Assembly (NCBI GenBank): GCA_035711845.1 | Contig: DASTBU010000081.1 | Location: forward strand, 1 to 64,000 | Length of the DNA stretch: 64,000 nucleotides | From: DASTBU01 sp035711845 | Lineage (GTDB): Bacteria; Acidobacteriota; Vicinamibacteria; Vicinamibacterales; 2-12-FULL-66-21 | Direction of reading: 5' to 3' | In this document: piece by piece, positions 7,101-16,756 of the stretch | Layout: every line of letters begins with the position of its first letter | How positions within the stretch are numbered: the stretch's first letter is position 1 | Made by a program: the position numbers and the translations under genes | The notes under the pieces: model-generated | Database searches by the model: none | Seen by the model: only the letters and a program-made list of their open reading frames with translations | What the model was told of the DNA's origin: nothing

Positions 7101-9296
7101 ATGCAGGAGCACGATCCTTCGCGAACACTGGTCTTTCATCCAAGCGCGCGACCGATCGTCTACTTCGGTCCGTTCCGCCTCGACCTCGCCGACGGGCTGC
7201 TCTCTCGAGGGACTGAGGACGTTCGCCTGCCGCCCCGTGCACTGGCAATCCTGCAGCACCTTGTCGAGCGCGCCGGCCGCATCGTGTCGAAGCAGGCGCT
7301 GATGGACGCCGCGTGGAAAGACGCGCACGTCAGCGAGACGTCGCTCACCGAGGCTATCGGCGTCGTCCGCCAGACACTCGGCGACGATCCGCAGAGGCCC
7401 GAGTACATACAGACCGTGCACCGGCGCGGCTATCGCTTCATCGCGCCGATTGCGACGGACGTGCCGCCCCCGACGCCGCCGTTCGAGGAACAACTTCGGC
7501 CACCCGACGAGCTCAACCGCGCGAACCTCCCTGGGCCCGCGGCGACGGCTGCGTCCCATCGGACGCGTCGGGCCACCCTGAGCGGACTCGTCACGGCAGC
7601 GGTGCTCCTTTCGCTCGGAGGTTTCGGGATCTGGATGTCCCGGCGGCCCGCTCCCGACGCGCGAGTGGTTCGCGTCAACGTCGCCTTCCCTTCAGAACAG
7701 GCGCCTGTTCCCAGCCTCGGCGCACACCCCGTCGTCGCCCTCTCGCCCGACGGCGAGCGCTTCGTTTACGTCGGGGGCGAGCCGGGCCACTCACAATTGT
7801 TTCTTCGGGAGATGAACCGATTCGACGCGGTACCGCTCCCGGGCACGGAAGGCGCGCACGGTCCGTTCTTCTCGCCCGAGGGAGACTGGGTCGCCTTTTT
7901 CGCCCAGGGCAGCCTGAAGAAGGTGCGGGTCATCGGCCAGGAGCGCCCCTCTCCTCAGGCGTTGTGCGAGACGGAGCCAGGTGTCGGCGGCGCGTGGCTG
8001 GCACCTGACGAGATCGTGTTCGCCCCGAACTGGAGAGGTCCGCTGATGCGAGTCCCCGCATCGGGGGGGCGGCCCTCTGTCGCCGTCACGGCGCCCACTG
8101 GCAGGACCTACCGGTGGCCGGACAGGCTCGACGATCACACGATCCTCGCCACGAGGTGGCGAGCCTCTGCGGACGATGCGGCGGTGGTGGCCATCTCGTT
8201 GCCTTCCGGAGCGGAGCGGGTGATTGCGGAGCCGGCGACGTTCGGCCGCTCTGCACCGGGTGGCTACGTCCTGTTCCTCCGTGATGGCGACCTATATGCC
8301 GTGCGAGTGGATCCCTCCACGCACACGCCCCAGGGCACGCCTGCACGCGTCGTTCCCACCGTGATGACAGGCATGACCGGCGCGGCGCAGTTCGCGACCT
8401 CCCCGCGAGGATCGCTTCTCTACCTTCCCGACGCACCGGAGCGTTCGCAGCGCACGCTCGCGCGCGTGAACCGCGATGGCCGCGCAGCCGACCTCCCCGT
8501 TCCACCCCGCGCGTTCCGGTATGTCGCTGTGTGCGGCGACCGCCTGGCAGCCACCGTATTCGCACGCGGCAAGACCGATTTGTGGACCGGGCATCTGGCA
8601 CGTGCCGCCATGACGCGGATCACCAGTGAAGGGTCTGCGTTCGAACCGGTCTGGTCGCCCGACTGCCGGACCATCGCGTTCTCCTGGAACCGGACCGGGG
8701 TGGCGAGCATCTACACCGTGGCAGTCGACTCGGGCGAGGCGCCCAAGGCGTTGTTCGAGACGCCGTTCTCGACCGCGCCGGGCTCCTGGTCGGCCGACGG
8801 GCGGTGGCTGGCGTATACGGAAAGTCATCCGGAAACGTCCGGCGACGTCTGGCTCTGGGATCGCACGACGGGGCACCGGCGTCCCGTCATCGCGACCCCG
8901 GGAGTGGAACTGCTGCCCGCGGTCTCGCCCGATGGGAAGTACGTCGCGTACGAGTCCAGCGCGTCCGGCATGTTCGAGGTCGAGGTGGCCAGCATCCAGA
9001 CAGGCGCGCGTGTCCAGGTGTCCGTTGGCGGCGGAACGTGGCCAGCATGGTCTCGCGACGGGCGCCAGCTCTTCTTCCTCCGAGACTCCCAGATCATGCG
9101 CGCAGATCTGGAGCGGCACGATGGCCAGCTCGTCGCCTCCGATCCAATCGCCGTCTTCACGCACCCCGACATCGTCCTGTTCAAGCGGTCGGGCGACCAG
9201 GTCGTGTGGCTGAGGCGGACGGCCGGGACGGTTCCGCTGACGCGGATGAACCTGGTCCTCAACTGGTTGTCGGAGCTCGACCGCGACGCCCGCTGA
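7101..9296 (+). CDS. CadC-like winged-helix regulator with TM anchor and PD40/TolB propeller
   Basis: The 731-residue protein is a one-component membrane regulator. Residues 20-117 are an OmpR/PhoB-type DNA-binding winged helix (FGPFRLDL, LLSRGTEDVRLPP, YIQTVHRRGYRFIAPI). Residues 159-179 form one transmembrane helix. The remaining 540 residues are a WD40/TolB-like beta-propeller with repeated blades (VALSPDGERFVYVGG, FFSPEGDWVAFFA, AVSPDGKYVAYESS, AWSRDGRQLFFLRD). This layout is common in Acidobacteria, and the propeller is presumed to sense a periplasmic or envelope signal. The target genes are unknown. A related regulator without a propeller follows at 9414. Confidence 0.9.
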   Translation: MQEHDPSRTLVFHPSARPIVYFGPFRLDLADGLLSRGTEDVRLPPRALAILQHLVERAGRIVSKQALMDAAWKDAHVSETSLTEAIGVVRQTLGDDPQRPEYIQTVHRRGYRFIAPIATDVPPPTPPFEEQLRPPDELNRANLPGPAATAASHRTRRATLSGLVTAAVLLSLGGFGIWMSRRPAPDARVVRVNVAFPSEQAPVPSLGAHPVVALSPDGERFVYVGGEPGHSQLFLREMNRFDAVPLPGTEGAHGPFFSPEGDWVAFFAQGSLKKVRVIGQERPSPQALCETEPGVGGAWLAPDEIVFAPNWRGPLMRVPASGGRPSVAVTAPTGRTYRWPDRLDDHTILATRWRASADDAAVVAISLPSGAERVIAEPATFGRSAPGGYVLFLRDGDLYAVRVDPSTHTPQGTPARVVPTVMTGMTGAAQFATSPRGSLLYLPDAPERSQRTLARVNRDGRAADLPVPPRAFRYVAVCGDRLAATVFARGKTDLWTGHLARAAMTRITSEGSAFEPVWSPDCRTIAFSWNRTGVASIYTVAVDSGEAPKALFETPFSTAPGSWSADGRWLAYTESHPETSGDVWLWDRTTGHRRPVIATPGVELLPAVSPDGKYVAYESSASGMFEVEVASIQTGARVQVSVGGGTWPAWSRDGRQLFFLRDSQIMRADLERHDGQLVASDPIAVFTHPDIVLFKRSGDQVVWLRRTAGTVPLTRMNLVLNWLSELDRDAR

Positions 9297-9413
9297 ATCT
9301 TCGCCGAAACTTATGGGTTTCTTCTCGAGACCCTGAGGACTTCCGCCTTTCTGCTGCGCATCCTGAACATTCCCGCGGCGGACGATCGCCGCGCTGGCTG
9401 CGGAGGATTCAGG

Positions 9414-10190
9414 ATGGCGGTCTATCGCTTCGGTGTGTTCGAGTTCGACAGTGCCACAGGGGAGCTCCGGAAGACGGCGCGCCGTGTGCGGCTGCGTCTC
9501 CAGCCCGCGCGAGCCCTCGAGCACCTTCTCAGGCGGCACGGCGAGCTGGTGAGCCGGCAGGAGCTTCAACGCGTCATCTGGCCCGACGGCACGTTCGTCC
9601 ACTTCGACCATGGGCTGAATTCCTGCATGAAGCAGATCAGGGCCGCCCTGGGCGACAGCCGCTCGGCCCCCGACTACGTTGAGACGCTCGTGAAGCGCGG
9701 CTTCCGCTTCATTGCTCCGGTGGCCGTCGTGCCTCCTCACGAGCTGCCAACGCCCCGCCGCAGGCGCATCCTGGTCCTGCCGGTGCGGCCGCTGGACGAT
9801 GGTGAACCCGCGGCCGTCGCAGGGACCGAAGCGCTCGGGGAAGAGATCCTCTTACAGCTGACCGGCGCGGTACCGTCCGAAGTGGCGGTGATGGTCTCCA
9901 CAGCGCTGTTCGATGCGGGCGGAGCGTTCGACGCAGGGGGTCCGGTGGATTTCTTCCTGGCGGCGGCCGTGAGGACGGCGGGCGATCGGCTGCGTGTCAC
10001 GTCGAAGCTGATCGATGCGCGCAGCCTCTGCCATGTCTGGGTCGGGCGATTCGACGCCGGCGTGGCGGGCCGCTCCGACGCACCGATCTCGGTCGCCGAA
10101 CGGATCGCCGGCGGGGTGATCGCGACGCTGGGCCGCGATCGGCCGAGCGCGATCCCGCTGGTCGAGGCCACCGGCGCGGGAACTCGTTGA
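9414..10190 (+). CDS. OmpR/CadC-type winged-helix protein with TolB-N-like domain
   Basis: Residues 1-105 form a trans_reg_C winged helix: FGVFEFDSATGELRK at the start, LQRVIWPDGTFVHFDHGLN for the recognition helix, YVETLVKRGFRFIAPV at the end. Residues 115-240 (ILVLPVRPLDDG, GEEILLQLTGAVPSEVAV, DFFLAAAVRTAGDRLRVTSKLID) match the FGD-type, TolB N-terminal-like domain that often follows such helices in CadC and adenylate-cyclase-like regulators. There is no transmembrane helix between them and no TPR tail, so it is a short cytoplasmic form. It lies 117 bp after the propeller regulator and just upstream of a PadR-ADOP pair; a regulatory link is only inferred. Confidence 0.85.
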   Translation: MAVYRFGVFEFDSATGELRKTARRVRLRLQPARALEHLLRRHGELVSRQELQRVIWPDGTFVHFDHGLNSCMKQIRAALGDSRSAPDYVETLVKRGFRFIAPVAVVPPHELPTPRRRRILVLPVRPLDDGEPAAVAGTEALGEEILLQLTGAVPSEVAVMVSTALFDAGGAFDAGGPVDFFLAAAVRTAGDRLRVTSKLIDARSLCHVWVGRFDAGVAGRSDAPISVAERIAGGVIATLGRDRPSAIPLVEATGAGTR

Positions 10191-10228
10191 GGACGATCGC
10201 GGCCCGTTGCGGTCGCACGAGCACTTAT

Positions 10229-10245
10229 ATATGATCACCACATAT
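10229..10245. promoter_or_regulatory. Inverted repeat over padR start, candidate operator and -10
   Basis: ATATG and CATAT form 5-bp arms around 7 bases, and the right arm overlaps the ATG at 10244. TATGAT (10230-10235) within it could be a -10 hexamer 8 nt before the start codon. No Shine-Dalgarno sequence is present. Autorepression by PadR at this site is inferred. Confidence 0.45.
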
Positions 10246-10588
10246 GGGACTCAGCTATGGCGAGGCGGCGCTGAAGAAGGGCACCGCCGAGCTCCTGGTG
10301 CTCGCGCAGCTCGAACGTGGCCGCAGCCACGGCTACGAGATCGCGCAGCGAATCGCGGCGCGCTCGGCGGGGGCCGTGTCCTTCCATGCGGCCTCGCTCT
10401 ACCCGGTCCTCTATCGCCTCGAACGGCGTGGCCTCATCGCGGGACGATGGATCGAGAAGGCCGGCCAGCGCCGGCGGCGTTATTACAGCCTGACCTCCGT
10501 CGGGCGTACGGTTCTCGCCGAACGGCGCAAGAGCTGGAGCTCGTTCATACACGCCGTGCAACAGGCGGCGGGATTGAGTCATGCGTGA
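10244..10588 (+). CDS. PadR-family transcriptional regulator
   Basis: The 114-residue protein has the PadR fold: ALKKGTAELLVLAQLERG, RSHGYEIAQRIAARS, SLYPVLYRLERRGLIAGRW as recognition helix and wing, and RRRRYYSLTSVGRTVL before the C-terminal dimerisation helix. It overlaps the ADOP permease start by 8 bp, so the two are translationally coupled. Compared with the PadR at 1414, the recognition region and the upstream palindrome differ, so each PadR-ADOP pair probably has its own operator. Effector unknown. Confidence 0.93.
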   Translation: MGLSYGEAALKKGTAELLVLAQLERGRSHGYEIAQRIAARSAGAVSFHAASLYPVLYRLERRGLIAGRWIEKAGQRRRRYYSLTSVGRTVLAERRKSWSSFIHAVQQAAGLSHA

Positions 10589-13361
10589 TTTCAGGGCATT
10601 CGTGCAACAGCACGTGGCGCGCCTCGCGCTCCCGGCAGATCGCGAGCGCAAGATCGTCGAGGAATGGGCCGCCCAGCTCGAGGACCTCTACGACGGGCTT
10701 CGCGCCGACGGCCTCTCGGACGAGGAGGCCTGGCGTGAGCTTCAGCACCAGGTGCCCGATTGGCACGCGCTCGGTGGAGAACTGCTGGACGCCGAACCCC
10801 TGCTGCTCCGGATGGCGAGTGCGGATCGCGGACCGCTCGCGAGCCGAACAGGGCACGCCGTCGTGACGGCGATTCGCGAGACGCTGACCACGGGATTCGT
10901 CCGCGATCTGCACTCGGGCCTCCGGGTGCTCGTCAAGAACCGCGGCTTCAGCGCTGCGATCATCCTGACGCTCGCCATCTGCCTTGGCGCCAACGCTGCG
11001 GTCTTCACCGTCGTGCACGCGGTGCTATTGCGGCCCTTGCCCGTGCCCGAACCGGATCGCATCGTCGGCATCGGAGACGTGTACCCGACGATCACCCCTC
11101 ACGACATCCTGTCGAACGACGTGCCCTCCTATTTCGACCGGCTCGACGCGGTGACCGCGCTCGAGGAGCAGGCGCTGTTCACGTACTGGTTCGACACCAT
11201 CAACATCGATGGCCTTCCCGAAGAACTCCGTGGCATGAGGGCAACGCCGTCGCTGTTTCGCGTGCTGCGCGTCCCGCCCGCGCTGGGCCGGACGTTCACG
11301 GACGAGGAGGGTCAGCCTGGAGCCGATCACAAGGTCATTCTGAGCGACGGACTCTGGCATCGGCTGTACGGCGGCGATCCGGCCGTCGTCGGTCAGACGT
11401 TGCGACTGGGCTGGACCGGGCAGCGCTATAGCATCGTCGGTGTGATGCCGCGCGGATTCTCGTTTTTCGACCAGGGTTACGATGGGCATGCCCGAACGTC
11501 CGGGCGGGAGGCGCAGTTCTGGATCCCGTTGGCCTTCACGTCCGCGCAGAAGTCGGACAGCGCCCGCACACGCTACGGGTTCTTTCACATCGGGCGTCTC
11601 GGCCCCGGCGCGACGATCGACCAGGTCCAGGCGCAGATCGACGCGCTGCACGCGACGAACGTCAAGAGGTTCCCGCAATTCAGGTTCGCGGAGCTCGGCA
11701 TGTACACCGCGGTGACGCCGCTGCAAGCGGCGCTGACGGGAGGTATCCGGCGAACGCTGTATCTGCTCTGGGGCGGCGCCGCCTGCGTTCTGCTGATCGG
11801 TGCCCTCAACATTGCGAATCTGTCGCTCGCGCGTGCGAGCACACGGGCCCGCGAGCTGGCGACGCGCATCGCGCTCGGCGCCGACCGATTTCAGCTCACG
11901 CGGCAACTGATCGTCGAGGCCCTGGTGCCCGCCGCGATTGGCGGCGTGGCCGGCGTGACGCTGGGCGGCGGGATCCTCCGGGCGCTCGCATTCAGCGGGC
12001 TCGACGACCTGCCCAACGCGGCACAGATCCGTATCGACGCCACGGTGATCGGGCTCATCGCCACGGCCTCGGCGTTCGTCGGTCTGCTGATCGGACTGGT
12101 GCCGGCCATGACGACGCGCGGTGATACGATCAATCACGCGCTCGGCGACGGCAGCCGCACGGCGACGGGCGGGCGGGCCACGCGTCTCGTCCGGCACGGG
12201 CTCGTCGTCTCGCAGGTCGCATTGTCCGTCGTCTTGCTGATTGCCGCGACATTGCTCTTCACGAGCTTTCGGCATCTCCTCGAAATCGATGCCGGGTTCA
12301 GCCGCGAACGCGTGACGACAGCCACGATCTTTCCGCCGCCATCGCGATATCCGGATTCGCAGGCCGTGGTCGGACTGTCGACCCGCCTCCTCGATCGCGT
12401 GCGGATGATTCCGGGTGTCGAGGCCGCTGGCATCACATCGAATATTGCATTGAGTGGGTTCGCGAGCCCGATGGCGGTTTCGGCAACACGAACGTCTGAG
12501 GGAGGCGAGGCCGCAGTGGTTCCATCCGTGGTCGCCGTCACGGCGGGCTACTTCGAAGCCATGGGGACACCACTCGTTCGTGGCCGGTACTTCGCCGACA
12601 GCGACCGCGATGACACTCTGCCCGTGGCGATTGTCGACGACCATCTCGCCACCCGCCTGTGGTCTGGCGAGGATCCGATCGGCAAGACGTTGTATCGTGG
12701 GGACTCGGGGCCGTTCACCGTCGTTGGAGTGGTTCGAGAAGTACGCTTCGAAAGCCTGGCCGCAAAGACCGGCTCGATTGGCACAGTCTACTTTCCGCAC
12801 ACGCAGGCGCCGCCCCTGCGGCGGCTGCGATGGATTGCAGCGAAGACAGCGGGCGATCCCGCGGCGCTGATGCGCGCCGTGCGTGCGGCGCTGGCCGAAA
12901 TCGATCCGGATCTGCCGCTCTCGGACATCCAGACGATGAGCGAGCGCACCACGAGATCGCTCGTCTCGCAAACCCTTGCCATGACACTGGCATCCATGTT
13001 CGCGCTGGTTGCACTCTTTCTTTCGCTGCTCGGCATTTACGGTGTGCTCGCGAACGTGGTTGCCCGCCGCACGCGCGAGTTCGGGATCCGGATGGCGCTC
13101 GGGAGCACGGCGCGGGGCGTCTTCCGGCTGGTGCTCAGAGAGGGCACGGTGCTGATCGGCGCCGGCCTGATAGTAGGCCTGGCGGGTGCACTCGCCATGG
13201 GGCGAGCGCTCGAGGGGCACGTCTTCGGCGTCCAGCCGACGGACCCGTTCATTCTTGGCGGCGTGGCCGTCGCAACGGGGTGCGTCGCCCTCCTCGCGTG
13301 CCTCGCCCCGGCACGACGCGCGACCCGCGTCGATCCCGTGGACGTGCTGTCAGATCCGTGA
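10581..13361 (+). CDS. ADOP-family permease, complete
   Basis: The 926-residue protein is a full acidobacterial duplicated orphan permease. Residues 1-100 are the soluble prefix domain. KNRGFSAAIILTLAICLGAN (about 112-131) starts the first helix. A MacB_PCD periplasmic domain and three FtsX helices follow (LIGALNIANLSLARASTRARE), then a second periplasmic domain (VAVTAGYFEAMGTPLVRGRYF, SGEDPIGKTLYRG) and a second FtsX unit (LSLLGIYGVLANVVARRTRE), ending PARRATRVDPVDVLSD. The duplicated FtsX layout is complete and unbroken. It forms an operon with the overlapping PadR. Proposed roles include envelope transport or signalling with an unlinked ATPase; the substrate is unknown. Confidence 0.92.
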   Translation: MRDFRAFVQQHVARLALPADRERKIVEEWAAQLEDLYDGLRADGLSDEEAWRELQHQVPDWHALGGELLDAEPLLLRMASADRGPLASRTGHAVVTAIRETLTTGFVRDLHSGLRVLVKNRGFSAAIILTLAICLGANAAVFTVVHAVLLRPLPVPEPDRIVGIGDVYPTITPHDILSNDVPSYFDRLDAVTALEEQALFTYWFDTINIDGLPEELRGMRATPSLFRVLRVPPALGRTFTDEEGQPGADHKVILSDGLWHRLYGGDPAVVGQTLRLGWTGQRYSIVGVMPRGFSFFDQGYDGHARTSGREAQFWIPLAFTSAQKSDSARTRYGFFHIGRLGPGATIDQVQAQIDALHATNVKRFPQFRFAELGMYTAVTPLQAALTGGIRRTLYLLWGGAACVLLIGALNIANLSLARASTRARELATRIALGADRFQLTRQLIVEALVPAAIGGVAGVTLGGGILRALAFSGLDDLPNAAQIRIDATVIGLIATASAFVGLLIGLVPAMTTRGDTINHALGDGSRTATGGRATRLVRHGLVVSQVALSVVLLIAATLLFTSFRHLLEIDAGFSRERVTTATIFPPPSRYPDSQAVVGLSTRLLDRVRMIPGVEAAGITSNIALSGFASPMAVSATRTSEGGEAAVVPSVVAVTAGYFEAMGTPLVRGRYFADSDRDDTLPVAIVDDHLATRLWSGEDPIGKTLYRGDSGPFTVVGVVREVRFESLAAKTGSIGTVYFPHTQAPPLRRLRWIAAKTAGDPAALMRAVRAALAEIDPDLPLSDIQTMSERTTRSLVSQTLAMTLASMFALVALFLSLLGIYGVLANVVARRTREFGIRMALGSTARGVFRLVLREGTVLIGAGLIVGLAGALAMGRALEGHVFGVQPTDPFILGGVAVATGCVALLACLAPARRATRVDPVDVLSDP

Positions 13362-13421
13362 CGCACTCGTGGATCCACGTGTTCGGTAGCAGGCCGGAGG
13401 CGTGCGCTCGACCACCCTCTT

Positions 13422-14771
13422 GTGTTAGTGTCCCGTCACTTGACCGGCCCTGACCGCAGCGCGTCACCCGAATCGGGCCTTCTGCGTTCCATCGGCACCT
13501 TCGCGCTGGCCGCCAGCATCGTCAACATCACGATTGGCGCCGGCATCTTCAGGCTGCCGGCCGACATGGCGGCAACGCTCGGGGCGACCGCGCCACTGGC
13601 CTACCTCCTCTGCGCGGTTGCCATGGGCCTCATCGTGATCTGCATCGCGGAAGCGGGGAGCCGTGTGTCATTGACCGGCGGCCCGTACGCCTATGTCGAG
13701 GTCGCATTCGGGCCGTTCGTGGGGTTTCTCGCCGGGTTCCTGCTCTGGATGCTGATGACATTCGTGATGGCGGCCGTGGCGACCGTGCTCGTGGCGAATC
13801 TGGGCGCGCTCCTGCCGGTGCTCGCGTCGCGCCAGGCATCAGCCGCCGTGCTCGTCACCATCTACGCAGCGTTCGCGGCGGTGAACATCCTCGGAGTCGA
13901 GCGCGGGGCGCGCCTCAACACCACGCTGACCATCGCCAAGATCCTGCCGTTGCTTTTGCTCATCACGGCGGGCAGCTTCGCGATTGTGCCCGAGAACCTC
14001 GCGATCGAGGAGCCGCCGGATCTGCCGACGCTCGCCCGGAGCAGCATCCTGCTGATCTTCGCGTTCGCGGGGATCGAAGCGGCGCTCGTGCCCAGCGGCG
14101 AAGTGAAGGACGCAGCCCGCACCGTGCCGCGGGCCATCTTCCTGGCCATGGCGGGCATTACCGTGTTGTACGCCGGCTTGCAGTTCGTGGCGCAGGGCGT
14201 GCTCGGGGCGGACCTGGCGACCTCGACGGCCGCGCCGCTCGCCGAGGCGGCCAACGAGGCGCTCGGGGGGTGGGCGAGAAGCCTGCTGCTTGTTGGCGCC
14301 GTCGTGTCCATGCTCGGCCATGCGGGCGCGATGATCCTGGCGACCCCGCGCACGCTGTTCGCCTTCGCGCGGGACGGTTTCCTGCCCTCGGCGCTGGCCC
14401 GCCTGCATCCGGTGCATCGATCACCGGTCGCCGCGATCCTCCTGCAGTGCGCCATCGTCCTCACGCTGGCGATCACGAGCACATTCGAGCGCCTGGCGAT
14501 TCTCGCGAACATCTCGACACTCGTGCTGTACGGGACGTGCTGTCTCGCGACCTGGCAGCTTCGCCGCCGCGACGTGCGCGCCGGCGGCACCCCGTTCAGG
14601 ATTCCGGCGCCTGCCGTCGTGATCGCGCTCGCGTGCCTGATGATCGGCTGGATGCTGACGAGCGTCACGGCGGCGGAATGGATCGCCTTTGCGATCGGCC
14701 TTGCCGTGGCGGCTGCGATTTTTGCCTGTCGGCGCAAACCTGTGGTGACGGGCGTGCCCGCGCGCTCTTGA
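13422..14771 (+). CDS. APC-superfamily amino acid permease
   Basis: A 449-residue membrane protein with about 12 hydrophobic helices. The first helix carries the APC signature NITIGAGIFRLPADMA, a helix-breaking GAGIF motif used for substrate binding. Helix 2-3 has AEAGSRVSLTGGPYAYVEVAFG, and helix 6 ILLIFAFAGIEAALVPSGEVKDAARTVPRA is the conserved FxFxG/E-VxxP region. Likely a proton-coupled amino acid or polyamine transporter. The start is uncertain: a GTG at 13422 is used, but a start nearer LLRSIGTFAL would still give a full protein. No operon partner is evident. Confidence 0.88.
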   Translation: MLVSRHLTGPDRSASPESGLLRSIGTFALAASIVNITIGAGIFRLPADMAATLGATAPLAYLLCAVAMGLIVICIAEAGSRVSLTGGPYAYVEVAFGPFVGFLAGFLLWMLMTFVMAAVATVLVANLGALLPVLASRQASAAVLVTIYAAFAAVNILGVERGARLNTTLTIAKILPLLLLITAGSFAIVPENLAIEEPPDLPTLARSSILLIFAFAGIEAALVPSGEVKDAARTVPRAIFLAMAGITVLYAGLQFVAQGVLGADLATSTAAPLAEAANEALGGWARSLLLVGAVVSMLGHAGAMILATPRTLFAFARDGFLPSALARLHPVHRSPVAAILLQCAIVLTLAITSTFERLAILANISTLVLYGTCCLATWQLRRRDVRAGGTPFRIPAPAVVIALACLMIGWMLTSVTAAEWIAFAIGLAVAAAIFACRRKPVVTGVPARS

Positions 14772-14829
14772 ATCGGCCGGGACGCGAATCAGTGGCGCCT
14801 TGATGGGCCAGGCCGCGAACCCGGCCCCG

Positions 14830-16710
14830 TCATCGGCCGGCGACCGGCAGCCGGTACGCGGCCATCTCCTCGCCGTTGCGAACCAGCAGGATGTTGCCGA
14901 CGAGCACGGGGTGATTCCAGGTCTTCCCCTCCATGGCCTTGAACCGCGCCAGCTCGGTGAACTTGTCGGGAGTCGCGCTGACAAGCGCCACCTCACCTTC
15001 CTCCGACAGCACCAGCAGCACGTCCTGATCGGCTAACAGCACCATCTGGCCGTGACCGTAGCGGCCGCCCTTCCAATTGCGCTCGCCGTTCTCGAGATCG
15101 ATGCAGGAGAGGATGCTGCCGTCGAAGCCGAAGACGTGTCCCTCGTGCACGACGAAGTCGTTGAAATAGGGTTTCAGGCCGCGCGAGGTCCAACGTTCGT
15201 CCACCTTCCATCCGTCGGTGTGCACGACCGCGAGCCGGCGCATGCCGGTCCCGCCCATCGGATCGGCGCCGCTGATCAGGACATCGCCGTTGTCGATCAG
15301 GGCCGGCTGCACGATGCTCGCGCCCGGCTGCCACTTGTACTCCCAGAGCACGCTCCCGTCCGCCGGCGACACGCTGGTCACCCCCCCTCCGCTCGACAGG
15401 ACGATCTGAGCAACGCCATCGAGGGTTGCCAGATGTGGCGAGCTGTAACCGCCCCCGACGGTCGGTCGGGTCCAGCGCGGGTTACCGGTGGCTGCATCGT
15501 AGGCGGCAAGCCGGCCGGAGGCGGCAACGAAGACGCTGTCGTCCACCATCAGCGGCGAACCCGAAAAGCCCCAGCCGGGGAGCTCGGCGCCCGTGTCCGC
15601 CGCCGCGTTTCGCGACCACGCGACGGAGCCGCTACGCGCGTCCAGCGCGTTGACGATTCCGGTCGCACCCAGTGTGTAGACCCGACCGCCGTGCACGGTC
15701 GGGGTCGCGCGCGGGCCGGCGCCGCCGTTGGACTCCCAGAACCTGACGGGGTCGCTGTGTCGCCACACCGGCTTGCCCGTGCTCAGTCGATAGCAGGAGA
15801 CGACCTCTTCGTCACCGCGCTGCTCCTGCGTGAAGACGAAATCGCCGCTGACCGCGAAGGACGACCAGCCGGGGCCGATCGGCGCACGCCACAATTCCGC
15901 TGGCGGCGATGTGGACCAATCGGTCTCGACCCGCACGCCACGAATGATGCCGTCGCGCCGCGGTCCACGGAACCCGGGCCACTCCGCGGGTGCTCTAACG
16001 CCGGTCGGATCGGCAGGCGACTCGGTGGGCCGCTCGACCGCTGGAGCCGGCACTGCCTTCTCGAGCGTCGTTGCGACCGCCGGAGGCGACGCGGGGACCG
16101 ACGGCGACTCGCCTGCCTGGCCGGAGCCTTGCGGGGCGGGTGTCTCCTCAGCCGCTGGAGCGGACGGGAGCAGCACGGGCTCCAGCCTGGCCTGGGCCAG
16201 CAGCCGTTGCTCGGCAGTGGGCGTCCATCGCCATTCGAACTCCGAATCGGCATCACCCGTCATGCCGTCGGTCCGGAGGAGCGCGAACACTCCGCATGCG
16301 AGCAGCGCGGCGGCGAGCATCGACGCGCGCCGGGGTCCGCCGGTGAGACGACGGCTGGCCACCGCCCAGACGACGAGGGCCAGGCCCAGAATGGGAATGA
16401 CGTAGACACCGAACATCATGCCCATCATCCCGTTCCTGATCGATTCGTGCAGGATCGGCCATGTCGCAAACGAGGCGACCGCCATCAGCACGATGGCGCC
16501 GACGCGCTCGGGCCAGGGCGCCCGGCTGAAGAACAGCCACCACACGAGCACCGCCAATGCGCCGGCGAGCCCGCCGAGCATCGCCACGCCACCTGTCCCG
16601 GGCACGACGAGTGGGACCACGAACTTGACGAGCACGAGCAGCGCCGCGGCGAGTACGCCGGGCCACAGCCGCAGGGGCTTCCGGAGCGCCGGTTCGGCGG
16701 ACTGAGCCAT
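14830..16710 (-). CDS. Membrane-anchored PQQ/quinoprotein-like beta-propeller protein
   Basis: The ATG at 16710 is chosen because AGGAG lies 6 nt before it; the ATG two codons upstream sits almost on top of that site. The 626-residue product has four to five N-terminal helices (residues about 15-155), a Pro/Ala/Glu-rich linker (about 180-240), and a C-terminal eight-bladed PQQ-repeat propeller from WPGFRGPRRDGIIRG on. Blades include LSTGKPVWRHSD, LDARSGSVAWSRNAA, YDAATGNPRWTRP and PADGSVLWEYKWQPGAS. No dehydrogenase catalytic residues are visible, so it is more likely a scaffold or outer-envelope assembly type (BamB-like) than an enzyme. It lies 46 bp after a PadR gene in the same direction and is probably controlled by it. 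Confidence 0.85.
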   Translation of the reverse strand: MAQSAEPALRKPLRLWPGVLAAALLVLVKFVVPLVVPGTGGVAMLGGLAGALAVLVWWLFFSRAPWPERVGAIVLMAVASFATWPILHESIRNGMMGMMFGVYVIPILGLALVVWAVASRRLTGGPRRASMLAAALLACGVFALLRTDGMTGDADSEFEWRWTPTAEQRLLAQARLEPVLLPSAPAAEETPAPQGSGQAGESPSVPASPPAVATTLEKAVPAPAVERPTESPADPTGVRAPAEWPGFRGPRRDGIIRGVRVETDWSTSPPAELWRAPIGPGWSSFAVSGDFVFTQEQRGDEEVVSCYRLSTGKPVWRHSDPVRFWESNGGAGPRATPTVHGGRVYTLGATGIVNALDARSGSVAWSRNAAADTGAELPGWGFSGSPLMVDDSVFVAASGRLAAYDAATGNPRWTRPTVGGGYSSPHLATLDGVAQIVLSSGGGVTSVSPADGSVLWEYKWQPGASIVQPALIDNGDVLISGADPMGGTGMRRLAVVHTDGWKVDERWTSRGLKPYFNDFVVHEGHVFGFDGSILSCIDLENGERNWKGGRYGHGQMVLLADQDVLLVLSEEGEVALVSATPDKFTELARFKAMEGKTWNHPVLVGNILLVRNGEEMAAYRLPVAGR

Positions 16711-16756
16711 GGTCATCTCCTACTCTGATCGGAGCGCCTGTATTACGTGCATTCAC

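Noticed and set aside
11025..13220. 731-codon minus-strand frame antisense to the ADOP permease
   Set aside because: Composition is dominated by Arg, Gln, Asp and His, as expected for antisense of a high-GC gene; no motif or ribosome binding site.
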